From: Alkalilimnicola sp. S0819
Lineage (GTDB): Bacteria; Pseudomonadota; Gammaproteobacteria; Nitrococcales; WHIW01
Direction of reading: 5' to 3'
Length of the DNA stretch: 64,000 nt
Assembly: GCF_009295635.1 (NCBI RefSeq)
Contig: NZ_WHIW01000015.1
Location: forward strand, 1-64,000
Shown: one piece after another, positions 37,671 to 46,391 of the stretch
How the letters are laid out: every line of letters begins with the position of its first letter
Position numbering within the stretch: the stretch's first letter is position 1
Program-made: the position numbers and the translations under genes
The notes under the pieces: model-generated
The model's input: the letters and a program-made list of their open reading frames with translations, nothing else
The model's database searches: none
Told to the model about the DNA's origin: nothing

Positions 37671-37747
37671 GGGACTTGGTCCTTGGCTCACGTAAGACCG
37701 GCCATTGTCACTGTATGGCGACGCTTGAAAAAGACCCCAATCGGATC

Positions 37748-37775
37748 GAACTGGCTTGTTTAGGGAAATCTTTCC
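37748..37775 (+). promoter_or_regulatory. Possible ECF/sigma-E-like promoter
   Basis: GAACT (37748-37752) and TCTTT (37769-37773) are separated by 16 bases, similar to the spacing and -35 core of sigma-E promoters, about 58 bp before the gene for an exported peptidoglycan-binding protein. The -10 match is partial. GGGAAATCTTTCCC overlaps it as a small hairpin. Confidence 0.25.
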
Positions 37776-37831
37776 CGAGGAAGGCAGCCCTTCCGTCGTG
37801 CTTTCAAAGCCATGGGAAAAGGAGGTCAGTC

Positions 37832-38446
37832 ATGACCCGGCATGTAATCTTCGCCAGCGCACTGGTGCTTGCCACCGGCGGCGCCTTCGCCGCCCAGAGC
37901 GAGTGGCAAGCAGGCCCGGATAGCCCGCAACAGGTGTCCGCCCAGGAAAGCCGGGACTTCCCGGCCCCGGTGGACGACCAGATGATTCGCCAACTGCAAC
38001 AGGCCCTGAGCGAGCAGGGCCAGGACCTGCAGACCGACGGCATCTGGGGCCCGGAGACTCACCAGGCGCTGCGCCAGTACCAGCAGGAACAAGGCCTGGA
38101 GCCCAGCGGCCAGATCGATAGCGAAACCCTGGCCTCGCTGAACCTGGAGAATCAGCAGAGCGCCGCCATGGAGCAGGGCCAACCGGAGCAGGATCAACAG
38201 GCGTCGGTGCAGGAGGACCAGCAACAGGCGGGCGTGAGCGAGCGAATGCAAGATGAAATGTCCGCCGCCTTCGGCGAGGGCGAGCCCGCCGAATACGCGT
38301 CTGGCGCGCCGGACGGCCCGCTGGAAGACCCGGACTCCCTGCGGGCCACCGCACCCGACAACATGGAACAGAATGTCCGGCAGAGCATGGAGCGAGCGGA
38401 AACCGAGCTGGAGGAAGGCCAGCGGGAGCTGGAACAGCAAGGCTAG
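37832..38446 (+). CDS. Exported protein with peptidoglycan-binding domain and Gln/Glu-rich tail
   Basis: This 204-residue protein has a Sec signal peptide (MTRHVIFASALVLATGGAFA, cleavage after ~AFA). A PG_binding_1 domain follows at about residues 48-105 (IRQLQQALSEQGQDLQTDGI, then GPETHQALRQYQQEQGL). From ~110 the chain is low-complexity, rich in Gln, Glu and Asp, ending in a predicted coil (MERAETELEEGQRELEQ). GGAGG lies six bases before the ATG. It is expected in the periplasm. The family is not named; the acidic tail may suit a saline habitat. Confidence 0.85.
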   Translation: MTRHVIFASALVLATGGAFAAQSEWQAGPDSPQQVSAQESRDFPAPVDDQMIRQLQQALSEQGQDLQTDGIWGPETHQALRQYQQEQGLEPSGQIDSETLASLNLENQQSAAMEQGQPEQDQQASVQEDQQQAGVSERMQDEMSAAFGEGEPAEYASGAPDGPLEDPDSLRATAPDNMEQNVRQSMERAETELEEGQRELEQQG

Positions 38447-38461
38447 CCACCATCCCTCTCT

Positions 38462-38532
38462 GTAGGAGCGGCTCCTGGCTGCGATTGGGCTGCACCTGCA
38501 CCGCTAATCGCGGCCAGGAGCCGCGCTTCTAC
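38462..38532. repeat. Paired dispersed repeat (inverted), copies 3 and 4
   Basis: GTAGGAGCGGCTCCTGGCTG and its near reverse complement (CGGCCAGGAGCCGCGCTTCTAC) face each other around a 20-base spacer, forming a ~25-bp hairpin between the peptidoglycan-binding gene and the GH15 gene. It could act as a bidirectional transcript-end structure. Confidence 0.7.
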
Positions 38533-38579
38533 GGGGAATGGTGCCTGATTATCCCGCTCCATGGCGCAGGGGAGACTCC

Positions 38580-40358
38580 ATGCCTGATCTCAACCTGGGG
38601 CTGATCGGCAATTGCAGCTTCGCCGCGCTGATCGACCGCCATGCGGTGGTCACCTGGTGCTGCCTGCCGCGGCTGGACGGCGACCCGGTGTTCTGCAGCC
38701 TGCTCAAGGGCCTTCGTCCCGGGCGCGACGGCAGCCTCGGGGTGGAGCTGCTGGATCTGGCCCGCACCGAGCAGCATTATCTGGAGAACACCGCCATCCT
38801 GATCACCACCCTGTACGACCGCCACGGCGGCGTGGTGGAGATCACCGACTTCGCCCCGCGCTTCAAGCACTACGGGCGCAATTTTCGCCCCGCCACCCTC
38901 ATCCGCCGCATCCGGCCCCTGGCGGGCAGCCCGCGCATCCTCATCTGGGTACGCCCCCTGTTCGACTACGGCAGCGCCCGGCCGGTGATCACCTTCGGCA
39001 GCAACCACCTGCGCTACGTGGGCAGCAGCCAGGTACTGCGGCTGACCACCAACGCCTCGCTCACCGCCATTCACGACGAGATCCCCTTTCTGCTGGAGAG
39101 TGACCTGACCCTGCTGCTGGGGGCGGATGAAACCATCGAGCACGAACTGGACGATATGGGCCGGCGCTATCTCAACCGCACCCGGGATTACTGGGAAGAA
39201 TGGGTGCGTTACCTGGCCATCCCCTTCGAATGGCAGGAGGCGGTGATCCGCGCCGCCATCACGCTGAAGCTCAACGCCTACGAGGACAGCGGCGCGATCA
39301 TCGCCGCCGTCACCACCTCCATTCCCGAGGCGCCCAACTCCGGGCGCAACTGGGACTATCGCTACTGCTGGTTCCGGGATGCCTACTTCGTGATCAACGC
39401 GCTCAACCGCCTGGGCGCGACCAAGACCATGGAGGACTATCTGCGCTACATCATCAACCTGGCCGCCGGCTCCCCGGAACTGCGCCCGGTCTACCGCATC
39501 AACGGCCGGGCGGACCTGCACGAGTCCATCGTCCAGGCGCTGCCGGGCTATCGCAGCATGGGCCCGGTGCGCCGGGGCAACCAGGCCTACGAGCAGGTGC
39601 AGAACGATGTCTACGGTTCCTGCATTCTCGCCGCCGCCCACATCTTCTTCGACAAGCGCATCCTCCGCCCCGGCGACGAGGCCCTGTTCCGCCGCCTGGA
39701 GAGCATCGGCGAGCAGGCGGTGCGCAAGGCCACCGAGCCCGACGCGGGGCTGTGGGAGTTCCGCGGCAGCCTGCGGGTACACAGCTTCTCCACCCTGATG
39801 TGCTGGGCCGGTGCCAAGACCCTGGCCAAGATCGCCCACCGCCTGGGGCTGGAGGAATCCACCACCTACTGGGCACGCCACGCCGTGGAGATCTCCCGCA
39901 TCCTCCAGGAGAAGGCCTGGAGCGACGAGCACCAGGCCTTCATGGCCAACTTCGGCGGCACCGACCTGGACGCCAGCCTGCTGCTGATGCCGGAGCTGGG
40001 CTTCATCCGCGCCGACGACTCGCGCTTCATCGGCACCGTGAAGGCCATCGAGAACCAGCTGCGCAAGGGGGATTTCCTGTTCCGCTACGTCCAGGAAGAC
40101 GACTTCGGCTACCCGGAGAACGCCTTCACCACCTGCACCTTCTGGTACATAGACGCACTCTGCGCCATGGGCCGGCGCGACGAGGCCCGGGCGCTGTTCG
40201 AGAACCTGCTCGCCAGCCGCAACCCGCTGGGGCTGCTCTCCGAGGATCTGGACCCGAAAACCGGGGAGCTTTGGGGGAACTTCCCGCAGACCTATTGCAT
40301 GGTGGGGCTGATCAACTCGGCCATGAGGCTGAGCCGGCCTTGGGAAGAAGCCTATTGA
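38580..40358 (+). CDS. Glycoside hydrolase family 15 (glucoamylase/trehalase-like)
   Basis: This 592-residue cytoplasmic enzyme is of the GH15 family. It starts at an ATG preceded by GGGGAGA. An N-terminal beta-rich domain (NLGLIGNCSFAALIDRHAVV; WCCLPRLDGDPVFCSLL) leads to the (alpha/alpha)6 catalytic domain, with NWDYRYCWFRDAYFVINAL near residue 258 and GLLSEDLDPKTGELWGNFPQ near 550 containing the family's C-terminal catalytic-acid region. Bacterial relatives hydrolyse alpha-glucosides such as trehalose or maltodextrins. Given the possible osmolyte use in this lineage, trehalose degradation is plausible but unproven. The gene appears monocistronic and is followed by a dispersed repeat. Confidence 0.92.
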   Translation: MPDLNLGLIGNCSFAALIDRHAVVTWCCLPRLDGDPVFCSLLKGLRPGRDGSLGVELLDLARTEQHYLENTAILITTLYDRHGGVVEITDFAPRFKHYGRNFRPATLIRRIRPLAGSPRILIWVRPLFDYGSARPVITFGSNHLRYVGSSQVLRLTTNASLTAIHDEIPFLLESDLTLLLGADETIEHELDDMGRRYLNRTRDYWEEWVRYLAIPFEWQEAVIRAAITLKLNAYEDSGAIIAAVTTSIPEAPNSGRNWDYRYCWFRDAYFVINALNRLGATKTMEDYLRYIINLAAGSPELRPVYRINGRADLHESIVQALPGYRSMGPVRRGNQAYEQVQNDVYGSCILAAAHIFFDKRILRPGDEALFRRLESIGEQAVRKATEPDAGLWEFRGSLRVHSFSTLMCWAGAKTLAKIAHRLGLEESTTYWARHAVEISRILQEKAWSDEHQAFMANFGGTDLDASLLLMPELGFIRADDSRFIGTVKAIENQLRKGDFLFRYVQEDDFGYPENAFTTCTFWYIDALCAMGRRDEARALFENLLASRNPLGLLSEDLDPKTGELWGNFPQTYCMVGLINSAMRLSRPWEEAY

Positions 40359-40369
40359 TACCGGAAGGT

Positions 40370-40393
40370 TCGCGGCCATGGGCCGCTCCTACC
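40370..40393. repeat. Dispersed repeat, copy 5
   Basis: TCGCGGCCATGGGCCGCTCC followed by TACC, in reverse orientation, 12 bp after the GH15 stop. Confidence 0.6.
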
Positions 40394-40467
40394 GAGAAGG
40401 CGCCCCACCTTTCCCTTCACCACCCGCCCCCCGCTATACTGCCCGGCGTATTCAAACGGGGGTCCCC

Positions 40468-40587
40468 ATGCGCACCAAGTCCATCCTCCTCCTCTCGCTG
40501 CTTCTGCTCACCGTGCTCCTCAGCGCCTGCGGCCAGAAGGGCCCGCTGTACCTGCCCGAACCCGACGAGCAGGAGCAAGGCCAATGA
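40468..40587 (+). CDS. lptM: LPS translocon maturation chaperone LptM (YifL-type lipoprotein)
   Basis: This 39-residue lipoprotein has a short hydrophobic signal and lipobox LLSACGQKG, so Cys20-region acylation anchors it to the outer membrane. The conserved CGQKGPLYLPEPDE is the signature of YifL/LptM, which helps assemble the LptD-LptE lipopolysaccharide translocon. It is directly followed by lysA with a four-base overlap, the usual gammaproteobacterial order lptM-lysA-dapF. A TATACT box lies 28 bp upstream. Confidence 0.92.
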   Translation: MRTKSILLLSLLLLTVLLSACGQKGPLYLPEPDEQEQGQ

Positions 40588-41834
40588 TGGACGCCCTGAC
40601 CCGCCGCGAGGACGGCCTGTACCTGGAAGACTGCCGCCTGCAGACCCTGGCCGAAGAGCATGGCACCCCCTGCTACGTCTACTCCCGCGCCGCCATCGAG
40701 AGCGCCTGGCGCGCCTTCGACCAGGCCTTCGCCGGGCAGGACCACCTGATCTGCTACGCCGTGAAGGCCAACTCCAACCTGGCGGTGCTGAACCTGCTCG
40801 CCCGGCTGGGCTCGGGCTTCGACATCGTCTCCGGCGGCGAGCTCGCCCGGGTGCTCGCCGCCGGCGGCGACCCGGCGAAAGTGGTGTTCTCCGGGGTGGG
40901 CAAGACCGCCGAGGAGATGCGCCTGGCGCTGGAGCACAACATCCTCTGCTTCAACGTGGAATCCGAACCGGAGCTGGAGCGGCTCAACGCCGTCGCCGGC
41001 GAGCTGGGCCGCATCGCCCCGGTCTCCCTGCGGGTAAACCCGGATGTGGACGCCCAGACCCACCCCTACATCTCCACCGGGCTGAAGGAGAACAAGTTCG
41101 GCATCGAGTTCGACCGCGCCGAGGCCGCCTGCCAGCGCGTGGCCGAGCTGCCGAACCTGCACCTCGCGGGCCTGGACTGCCACATCGGCTCCCAGCTCAC
41201 CAGCACCCGGCCCTTCGCCGATGCGCTGGGGCGCATCCTCGCGCTGCTGGAGCGCCTGGAGGCCCAGGGCTTCTCCGTGGAGCACCTGGACATCGGCGGG
41301 GGCCTGGGCATCCGTTATCAGGATGAAACCCCGCCCGCGCCCGCCGAGTACGCCGCCGCCATCCTCGAACGTCTGGGTGACCGTCAGATCAAGCTGCTGA
41401 TGGAGCCGGGCCGAGCCATCGTCGGCAACGCCGGCGTGCTGCTCACCCGGGTGGAGTATCTCAAGCACACCCCGCACAAGAACTTCTGCGTGGTAGACGC
41501 GGCCATGAACGACCTGCTGCGCCCGGCCCTGTACCAGTCCTGGCAAGGCATAGAGCCGCTGCGCCCGCGGGATGCGCCGAGCCAGCGCTACGATGTGGTC
41601 GGCCCGGTGTGCGAGACCGGCGATTTTCTCGGCAAGGACCGGGACCTGGCGGTGGAAGCGGGCGATCTGCTCGCGGTGCGCTCCTCCGGCGCCTATGGTT
41701 TCGTCATGAGCTCCAACTACAACAGCCGCCCCCGGGCCGCGGAACTGCTGGTGGATGGCGAGCGCGTGCACGTGGCCCGACGCCGGGAAACCGTGGAAGA
41801 GTTGTGGCAAGGCGAGGCGGTGTTGCCGGCCTAA
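40584..41834 (+). CDS. lysA: Diaminopimelate decarboxylase
   Basis: This 416-residue PLP-dependent fold-III decarboxylase converts meso-diaminopimelate to lysine. The PLP lysine sits in CYAVKANSNLAVLNLLAR near residue 56. Other markers are SGGELARVLAAGGDP, CHIGSQLTSTRPF, DIGGGLGIRYQDE and the phosphate-site EPGRAIVGNAG. The C-terminal PVCETGDFLGKDRDL carries the active-site cysteine from the partner subunit of the dimer. The start overlaps the lptM stop; a second ATG follows immediately. It is in an operon with lptM, a small membrane-protein gene and dapF. Confidence 0.97.
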   Translation: MMDALTRREDGLYLEDCRLQTLAEEHGTPCYVYSRAAIESAWRAFDQAFAGQDHLICYAVKANSNLAVLNLLARLGSGFDIVSGGELARVLAAGGDPAKVVFSGVGKTAEEMRLALEHNILCFNVESEPELERLNAVAGELGRIAPVSLRVNPDVDAQTHPYISTGLKENKFGIEFDRAEAACQRVAELPNLHLAGLDCHIGSQLTSTRPFADALGRILALLERLEAQGFSVEHLDIGGGLGIRYQDETPPAPAEYAAAILERLGDRQIKLLMEPGRAIVGNAGVLLTRVEYLKHTPHKNFCVVDAAMNDLLRPALYQSWQGIEPLRPRDAPSQRYDVVGPVCETGDFLGKDRDLAVEAGDLLAVRSSGAYGFVMSSNYNSRPRAAELLVDGERVHVARRRETVEELWQGEAVLPA

Positions 41835-41868
41835 GCGCCGACACACGCCCATTGCGAATGGACGGACG

Positions 41869-42057
41869 ATGCTGATGCTGCGAACCGAATTGCTGCTGCT
41901 GGTCCCGGTCCTGCTGTTCTTCGCCTACTGGCTGTATCGCTCGCTGGCGCGTTTCGTGGGCCAGGGGGGCCGCGTGCAACTGCGCGGCCTGCTGTGGCTG
42001 GTGGTACTGATGGGCCTGATGGCCCTGGCCGTATTGCTGATGAAAAGCGAGGCGTGA
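41869..42057 (+). CDS. Small inner-membrane protein, 62 aa
   Basis: This two-helix membrane protein of 62 residues has [19 protein letters not shown] and [16 protein letters not shown], with a basic loop between. It lies 34 bp after lysA, and its TGA overlaps the dapF ATG by one base, so it is translationally coupled to dapF. The family is not recognised. Small proteins here are often missed in annotation because of size, but the coupling and clean hydrophobic pattern make it convincing. Confidence 0.75.
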   Translation: MLMLRTELLLLVPVLLFFAYWLYRSLARFVGQGGRVQLRGLLWLVVLMGLMALAVLLMKSEA

Positions 42058-42890
42058 TGGAACTGAACTTCACCAAAATGCACGGTTTGGGCAACGACTT
42101 CGTGGTCATCGACGCCGTGCGCCAGCGCGTAAACCTGAGCACCGAGCAGATCCGCCACCTGGCCGACCGGCGCTATGGGGTCGGCGCCGACCAGATCCTG
42201 CTCGCCGAAACCAGCCAAAAGCCCGGTGCCGACTTCCGCTACCGCATCTTCAACGCCGACGGCGGCGAGGTGGAGCAGTGCGGCAACGGCGTACGCTGCC
42301 TGGGCCGCTTCCTGCGCGAGCAGGGCCTGAGCGAGAAAAGTGAACTGGTGGTGGAGACCCTGGCCGGCGATACCCGCATCCAGCTGCGCGAGGATGGCCA
42401 GGTGGCGGTGAACATGGGCCCGCCGGTGCTGAGCCCCGCCGACATCCCCTTCGAGGCAGAAGCCCGCGCCAGCCACTACCCGCTGGCGGTGGGCGGCGAG
42501 ACCCACCAGATCGGTGCCGCCTCCATGGGCAACCCCCATGCCGTGCTGCGGGTGAGGGACCTGGAGAACGCCCCGGTGGCGCATCTGGGCGCGCTGATCG
42601 AATCCCACCCCCGCTTTCCTCGGCGGGTGAACGTGGGCTTCATGCAGGTAAAGCGCCGCGACCACGTGCGACTGCGGGTGTTCGAGCGCGGCGTGGGCGA
42701 GACCCGCGCCTGTGGCACCGGCGCCTGCGCCGCCGCCGTGGTCGGGCAGATACAGGGCCTGCTGGATCAGCGGGTCACCGTGGAGCTGCCCGGCGGGCCG
42801 CTGCTGATCGAATGGGCGGGCGAGGGGGAGCCTGTGTGGATGACCGGGCCGGCGGTGACGGTGTTCGAGGGGCGAATCACGCTGCCCTGA
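42057..42890 (+). CDS. dapF: Diaminopimelate epimerase
   Basis: This 277-residue PLP-independent epimerase converts LL- to meso-diaminopimelate for lysine and peptidoglycan synthesis. The catalytic cysteine pair is clear: [19 protein letters not shown] (near residue 73) and [17 protein letters not shown] (near 220). The N-terminal [15 protein letters not shown] is invariant in the family. Length is normal. It is coupled to the small membrane-protein gene. In related genomes DUF484 and xerC follow immediately; here about 1.2 kb of foreign-looking DNA intervenes. Confidence 0.97.
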   Translation: MELNFTKMHGLGNDFVVIDAVRQRVNLSTEQIRHLADRRYGVGADQILLAETSQKPGADFRYRIFNADGGEVEQCGNGVRCLGRFLREQGLSEKSELVVETLAGDTRIQLREDGQVAVNMGPPVLSPADIPFEAEARASHYPLAVGGETHQIGAASMGNPHAVLRVRDLENAPVAHLGALIESHPRFPRRVNVGFMQVKRRDHVRLRVFERGVGETRACGTGACAAAVVGQIQGLLDQRVTVELPGGPLLIEWAGEGEPVWMTGPAVTVFEGRITLP

Positions 42891-42917
42891 ACACCGCAGT
42901 GGCCGCCGGACTCCTCT

Positions 42918-43385
42918 TCATGCCGACCTGGAAGCCGCGTTGTTCACGAAGCGTATCAGGGGCGGGTGATCAAGAACCGTGCGAATAACGCGCGCCCCTT
43001 CCGGGCCCTCGATTTTCAATCGTGCCCGATACGCTGGCCAGTGCGCCGCCGTCATTCTCACCCTGCTATCGCGCAGATTTACCGACAACGGCTCCTCCAA
43101 GGCGAGATGCAAGTCACTCCCTTCCAGCCGGGCAAGCAGCATGCGCTCGCCAGGCAGAAATTCAGTCAACACGGCTGTATCGGTCAACAGCCAGAAGGCG
43201 ATCGACGACACGACGATTACTGAAAGGGAGGGGAGCAGCCCCGAAACATGTCTCCAAGCTACCACAGCCAGCGCGAACACGAGCACAATCGACACGTAAC
43301 GAAGCAGCAGCCGCAACCAAAAGGATTGGTATGCTTCACGGGTGCCTGCACGAATAGTCAGAGTGTCATCAATGGGTGTTGGCAC
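42918..43385 (-). CDS. Hypothetical membrane protein, 155 aa
   Basis: This 155-residue protein has two adjacent hydrophobic helices (about 25-45, LLLRYVSIVLVFALAVVAW, and 52-72, LPSLSVIVVSSIAFWLL). Its soluble C-terminal half contains LEGSDLHLALEEPLSVNLRD. The start is GTG and overlaps the end of the next upstream gene by 17 bases. GC is clearly lower than in dapF. I do not recognise a family. With its partner it forms a minus-strand pair inserted between dapF and DUF484. Confidence 0.65.
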   Translation of the reverse strand: MPTPIDDTLTIRAGTREAYQSFWLRLLLRYVSIVLVFALAVVAWRHVSGLLPSLSVIVVSSIAFWLLTDTAVLTEFLPGERMLLARLEGSDLHLALEEPLSVNLRDSRVRMTAAHWPAYRARLKIEGPEGARVIRTVLDHPPLIRFVNNAASRSA

Positions 43386-43896
43386 GACGATACAGTTCCT
43401 GTTCTATCTGTCCACGAGCCGTATCGTTCATCCAATAGAAGCCCCAAATACCGATGGTGGGCAACACTCCATAAGACGACCACAATGCATCCCGCGCTCG
43501 CAATCGTTTCAATAAATCACCAAAAGACTGAAAACTGTAGCCAAGCCCCAGATACCCTAGCCAATCGACTATCGCGGACAAGAATCGTTGTTGCTGCAAC
43601 AATTCCTCAGTAGTAAGTGACCATACTCCCCAGTCGGGATTGACGATCGGCAGCAACACCTTGCTCATCAACAGGTCTTGCCTGCGTACCGGCAAGGCGC
43701 GTATACGACGAATCACGTTCTCTTTCTGCTTCCTGTCGAGGTGCCGATAAAGACAAATATCAGTCAGCAGCGCACTGGCTCTATCCGCCGTAAGACCGGA
43801 TAGCCAAGCGGGAGGCACATACATCAACTGCGCCAGGAAGACAGCTTTGGCGTGCGGGCTTGCTGGCATGCGGTAGGGTAATTTCGGGCTGAACAC
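43369..43896 (-). CDS. Hypothetical protein, 175 aa, lower GC
   Basis: This 175-residue protein starts at GTG with AAGGAGG four bases upstream. It contains LDRKQKENVIRRIRALPVRR and RQDLLMSKVLLPIVNPDWG, and near the C-terminus a hydrophobic WSSYGVLPTIGIWGFYWM that may be one membrane segment. No named family is recognised. Composition is AT-richer than the core genes. Expression is probably coupled to the overlapping 155-residue gene, which suggests a two-component unit such as a toxin/immunity or defence pair; this is inference only. Confidence 0.68.
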   Translation of the reverse strand: MFSPKLPYRMPASPHAKAVFLAQLMYVPPAWLSGLTADRASALLTDICLYRHLDRKQKENVIRRIRALPVRRQDLLMSKVLLPIVNPDWGVWSLTTEELLQQQRFLSAIVDWLGYLGLGYSFQSFGDLLKRLRARDALWSSYGVLPTIGIWGFYWMNDTARGQIEQELYRRANTH

Positions 43897-44091
43897 GGGA
43901 CCTCCTTGTCCGCGTTTATTGTTGGATGGCTCACTTTCCGCTGTGAGTAGCGCATGTAACTAAACACCACAGAGCGACCAAAGACCAGTCGCGCTCGGTT
44001 TCCCTTGGTTCCCCACACCCCGCATCTGCTATGCTCCCCGCCATGAAAACCGCCGGGTCACACGGCGGCAAGGCAGGGGGAAACACAGCCG

Positions 44092-44781
44092 ATGAGCGCA
44101 CAGCAGAGCAGCAAGCAGGCCGAGCCGGCCAGCCCGGAAGACACCGTCGCCGACTACCTGGCCGACAACCCGGAGTTCTTCCAGAACCGCCCCGAACTGC
44201 TGCAATCCCTCAGCATCCCCCACGAAGTGGACGGCGCGCTCTCGCTTATCGAGTACCAGGTGCGCAGCCTGCGCCGGCGCAACGAGGAGCTCCACGACAA
44301 GCTCCACGAGCTGCTGGACGTGGCCCGGGACAATGACCGGGTCTCCGAGCGCCTGCACCGCCTGACCCTGGAGCTGATGAGCGCCGACAGCCTCGACGGC
44401 GCGGTGGTGGCGCTGAAGGAAGGCCTGCGCGGCGAGTTCCAGGCCGATGTGCTGCGCCTGTGCCTGTTCGACCAGGCCGCCGCCGGCCACCCGGACCACC
44501 TGCCCGCCCAGGGCGAGCAGGCCCAACACCTGCGCAAGCTCGCCGGCCGGGGCGAGCCGGTCTGCGGCAAGCTCCCCCGGGAGCAGCTGGATTTCCTCTT
44601 CGGCGAGGCCGCGACCGCCGTGGGCTCCAGCGCCCTGATTCCGCTGCAGGACCAGGGCACCCTGGGCCTGCTCGCGGTGGGCAGCTACCAGGCCGACCGC
44701 TTCCACCGCAACCAGGGCACGGTGTTCCTGCGCCGCCTGGGCGCGCTCAGCGCCCGATCCCTGCAACTGCGGCTGCGCTGA
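44092..44781 (+). CDS. DUF484 family protein
   Basis: This 229-residue DUF484 protein has a GAF-like fold and is found next to xerC in most gammaproteobacteria. It opens with a helical region (VADYLADNPEFFQNRPELLQ) and a coiled stretch (LIEYQVRSLRRRNEELHDKL). The GAF-like part follows from ~100 (ADSLDGAVVALKEGLRGEF, and ALIPLQDQGTLGLLAVGSY). The function is unknown. It ends 7 bp before xerC and is certainly in its operon. It is normally coupled to dapF upstream, but not here. Confidence 0.92.
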   Translation: MSAQQSSKQAEPASPEDTVADYLADNPEFFQNRPELLQSLSIPHEVDGALSLIEYQVRSLRRRNEELHDKLHELLDVARDNDRVSERLHRLTLELMSADSLDGAVVALKEGLRGEFQADVLRLCLFDQAAAGHPDHLPAQGEQAQHLRKLAGRGEPVCGKLPREQLDFLFGEAATAVGSSALIPLQDQGTLGLLAVGSYQADRFHRNQGTVFLRRLGALSARSLQLRLR

Positions 44782-44788
44782 GCGCCCC

Positions 44789-45694
44789 ATGGAAGCCCGC
44801 GCCCGGCAAAGCGTGCAGGGCTTTCTCGCCCATCTGCGCAACGAGCGCCGGCTCTCCCCCCACACCGTCAGCAATTACCGGCGCGACCTGGAGCACCTGC
44901 TGGCCTGGTGCGAGGCACGCAGCCTTGGCCACTGGTCGACGCTGGACGCCGGCCACATCCGCCGCTACATCGCCGACGGCCACCGCGGGGGGCTGGGCGG
45001 GCGCTCGCTGGGCCGGCGCCTGTCCGCCATCCGCAGCTTCTACCGTTACCTGATCCGCGAGGGCGAGGCCGGCTTCGACCCCGCCGCCGACATCCGCCCG
45101 CCCAAGTCCCCGCGCCGCCTGCCCCGGGTGCTGGACGTGGACGAGATGAGCAGCCTGCTCGACGGGCAGCCCGCCGATGATCTGCAACTGCGCGATCAGG
45201 CGATCTTCGAGCTGGCCTACTCCAGCGGCCTGCGCCTGGCGGAACTGGCGGGTTTGGACCTGCACGATGTGGATCTGGGGGAGGGCCTGGCGCGGGTTAC
45301 CGGCAAGGGCGCGAAGAGCCGCGATGTGCCGGTGGGGGGCAAGGCGATAAAAGCATTGCAGGCCTGGCTGCAGAAACGCGCTCTTTACGCCGAAGCCGAG
45401 CAGCCGGCGCTGTTCGTCACCCGCCAGGGCGCGCGGCTCTCGGCGCGCAGCATCCAGAGCCGCCTGCGCGGGCTGGCCCGCCGCCGCGGCCTGGGCCGGC
45501 AGGTGAACCCGCACATGCTCCGCCACTCCTTCGCCAGCCACGTGCTGGAATCCAGCGGTGACCTGCGCGCCGTGCAGGAACTTCTGGGGCATGCGGACAT
45601 CAGCACCACCCAGATCTACACCCATCTGGACTTTCAGCATCTCGCCGAAGTCTACGACCGGGCGCATCCGCGGGCGAAGAAGAAGCCTGAGTAG
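44789..45694 (+). CDS. xerC: Tyrosine recombinase XerC
   Basis: This 301-residue recombinase acts with XerD to resolve chromosome dimers at dif. The N-terminal core-binding domain (FLAHLRNERRLSPHTVSNYR) precedes the catalytic domain, with the first Arg in YSSGLRLAELAGLDL, Lys in VTGKGAKSRDVPV, HMLRHSFASHVLESSGDLR, GHADISTTQIYTHLDF and the nucleophilic Tyr (~276). All catalytic residues are present. The gene lies directly after DUF484 as in relatives, so I assign XerC and not a phage integrase. Confidence 0.96.
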   Translation: MEARARQSVQGFLAHLRNERRLSPHTVSNYRRDLEHLLAWCEARSLGHWSTLDAGHIRRYIADGHRGGLGGRSLGRRLSAIRSFYRYLIREGEAGFDPAADIRPPKSPRRLPRVLDVDEMSSLLDGQPADDLQLRDQAIFELAYSSGLRLAELAGLDLHDVDLGEGLARVTGKGAKSRDVPVGGKAIKALQAWLQKRALYAEAEQPALFVTRQGARLSARSIQSRLRGLARRRGLGRQVNPHMLRHSFASHVLESSGDLRAVQELLGHADISTTQIYTHLDFQHLAEVYDRAHPRAKKKPE

Positions 45695-45726
45695 CTTAAG
45701 CTCAAACTCCACAATAAGGACTCCTC

Positions 45727-46197
45727 ATGACACGTGCCGCCTTGATCGCCATCGTCTTTTCCTTCGGCCTTGTCGCCGGATGCGCCTCCGTGCCGCCACC
45801 CAGTGGCCCCCGGCTCTCCGGTGTCGAAACGCCCTCCGATCCGAACCAGGCCGTTCTATATATCTACAGAACCGAAGCCGAATACCGCCAGAACCGTGCC
45901 CTCTTGTTTCCGGCCATATTGAACGGCCGTACCGTGGCGGAGCTCACGGAAAACGCCTATGTGTCGATGGTCGTCGAACCCGGCAAACATGTCATACACA
46001 CCCGAACCGAGAAGGTCGACAAGAAGACCGAGCTGGACGTAAAGCCGGGGGACGCGCTCTTCCTGCGGGTTAGATACTACATGCGCCCATCGTTTTGTTT
46101 TTGTTCATATACCAAATTTGAACTTGTCGACGAGTCGCAAGCACGGGCTCAGCTGGCGGGGACGCGCCGGGAAATCGAACGGTTTTACGCCCACTGA
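45727..46197 (+). CDS. DUF2846-type lipoprotein
   Basis: This 156-residue lipoprotein has a signal peptide ending in the lipobox LVAGCASVPPP, so it is acylated at Cys20. The mature part has a DUF2846-like pattern (NQAVLYIYRTEAEYRQNRAL, then MVVEPGKHVIHTRTEKVDKK). An ATG follows AATAAGGACTCCTC. GC is lower than in its neighbours, and the gene sits between xerC and hslV, which suggests a later acquisition. The function is unknown. Confidence 0.8.
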   Translation: MTRAALIAIVFSFGLVAGCASVPPPSGPRLSGVETPSDPNQAVLYIYRTEAEYRQNRALLFPAILNGRTVAELTENAYVSMVVEPGKHVIHTRTEKVDKKTELDVKPGDALFLRVRYYMRPSFCFCSYTKFELVDESQARAQLAGTRREIERFYAH

Positions 46198-46224
46198 ACC
46201 CTGGCTTTCCTCTGGGTCAGGTGG

Positions 46225-46288
46225 AATCGCGGCCAAGAGCCGCCCCTACGGGAGAGCGCCCTGTAGGAGCGGCTCTTGGCCGCGAATC
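46225..46288. repeat. Paired dispersed repeat (inverted), copies 6 and 7
   Basis: AATCGCGGCCAAGAGCCGCC and CTAC, then, 12 bases on, GTAGGAGCGGCTCTTGGCCG and CGAATCC. The two copies are nearly perfect reverse complements and form a ~25-bp hairpin upstream of hslV. Confidence 0.75.
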
Positions 46289-46391
46289 CCCCTTACCCCC
46301 ACCCCCACCCATACAAGAACACCCCCCGCGCCCCCATCCCTGCTTGATGTACAATGCCGCCCAACATCTCTAGAGCAAGCAGGAGCCGTCT

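Noticed and set aside
41605-41875. Riboswitch or leader peptide for lysine genes near lysA
   Set aside because: lysA is coupled to lptM without a leader, and no lysine-riboswitch-like conserved stems are visible upstream of 40468.
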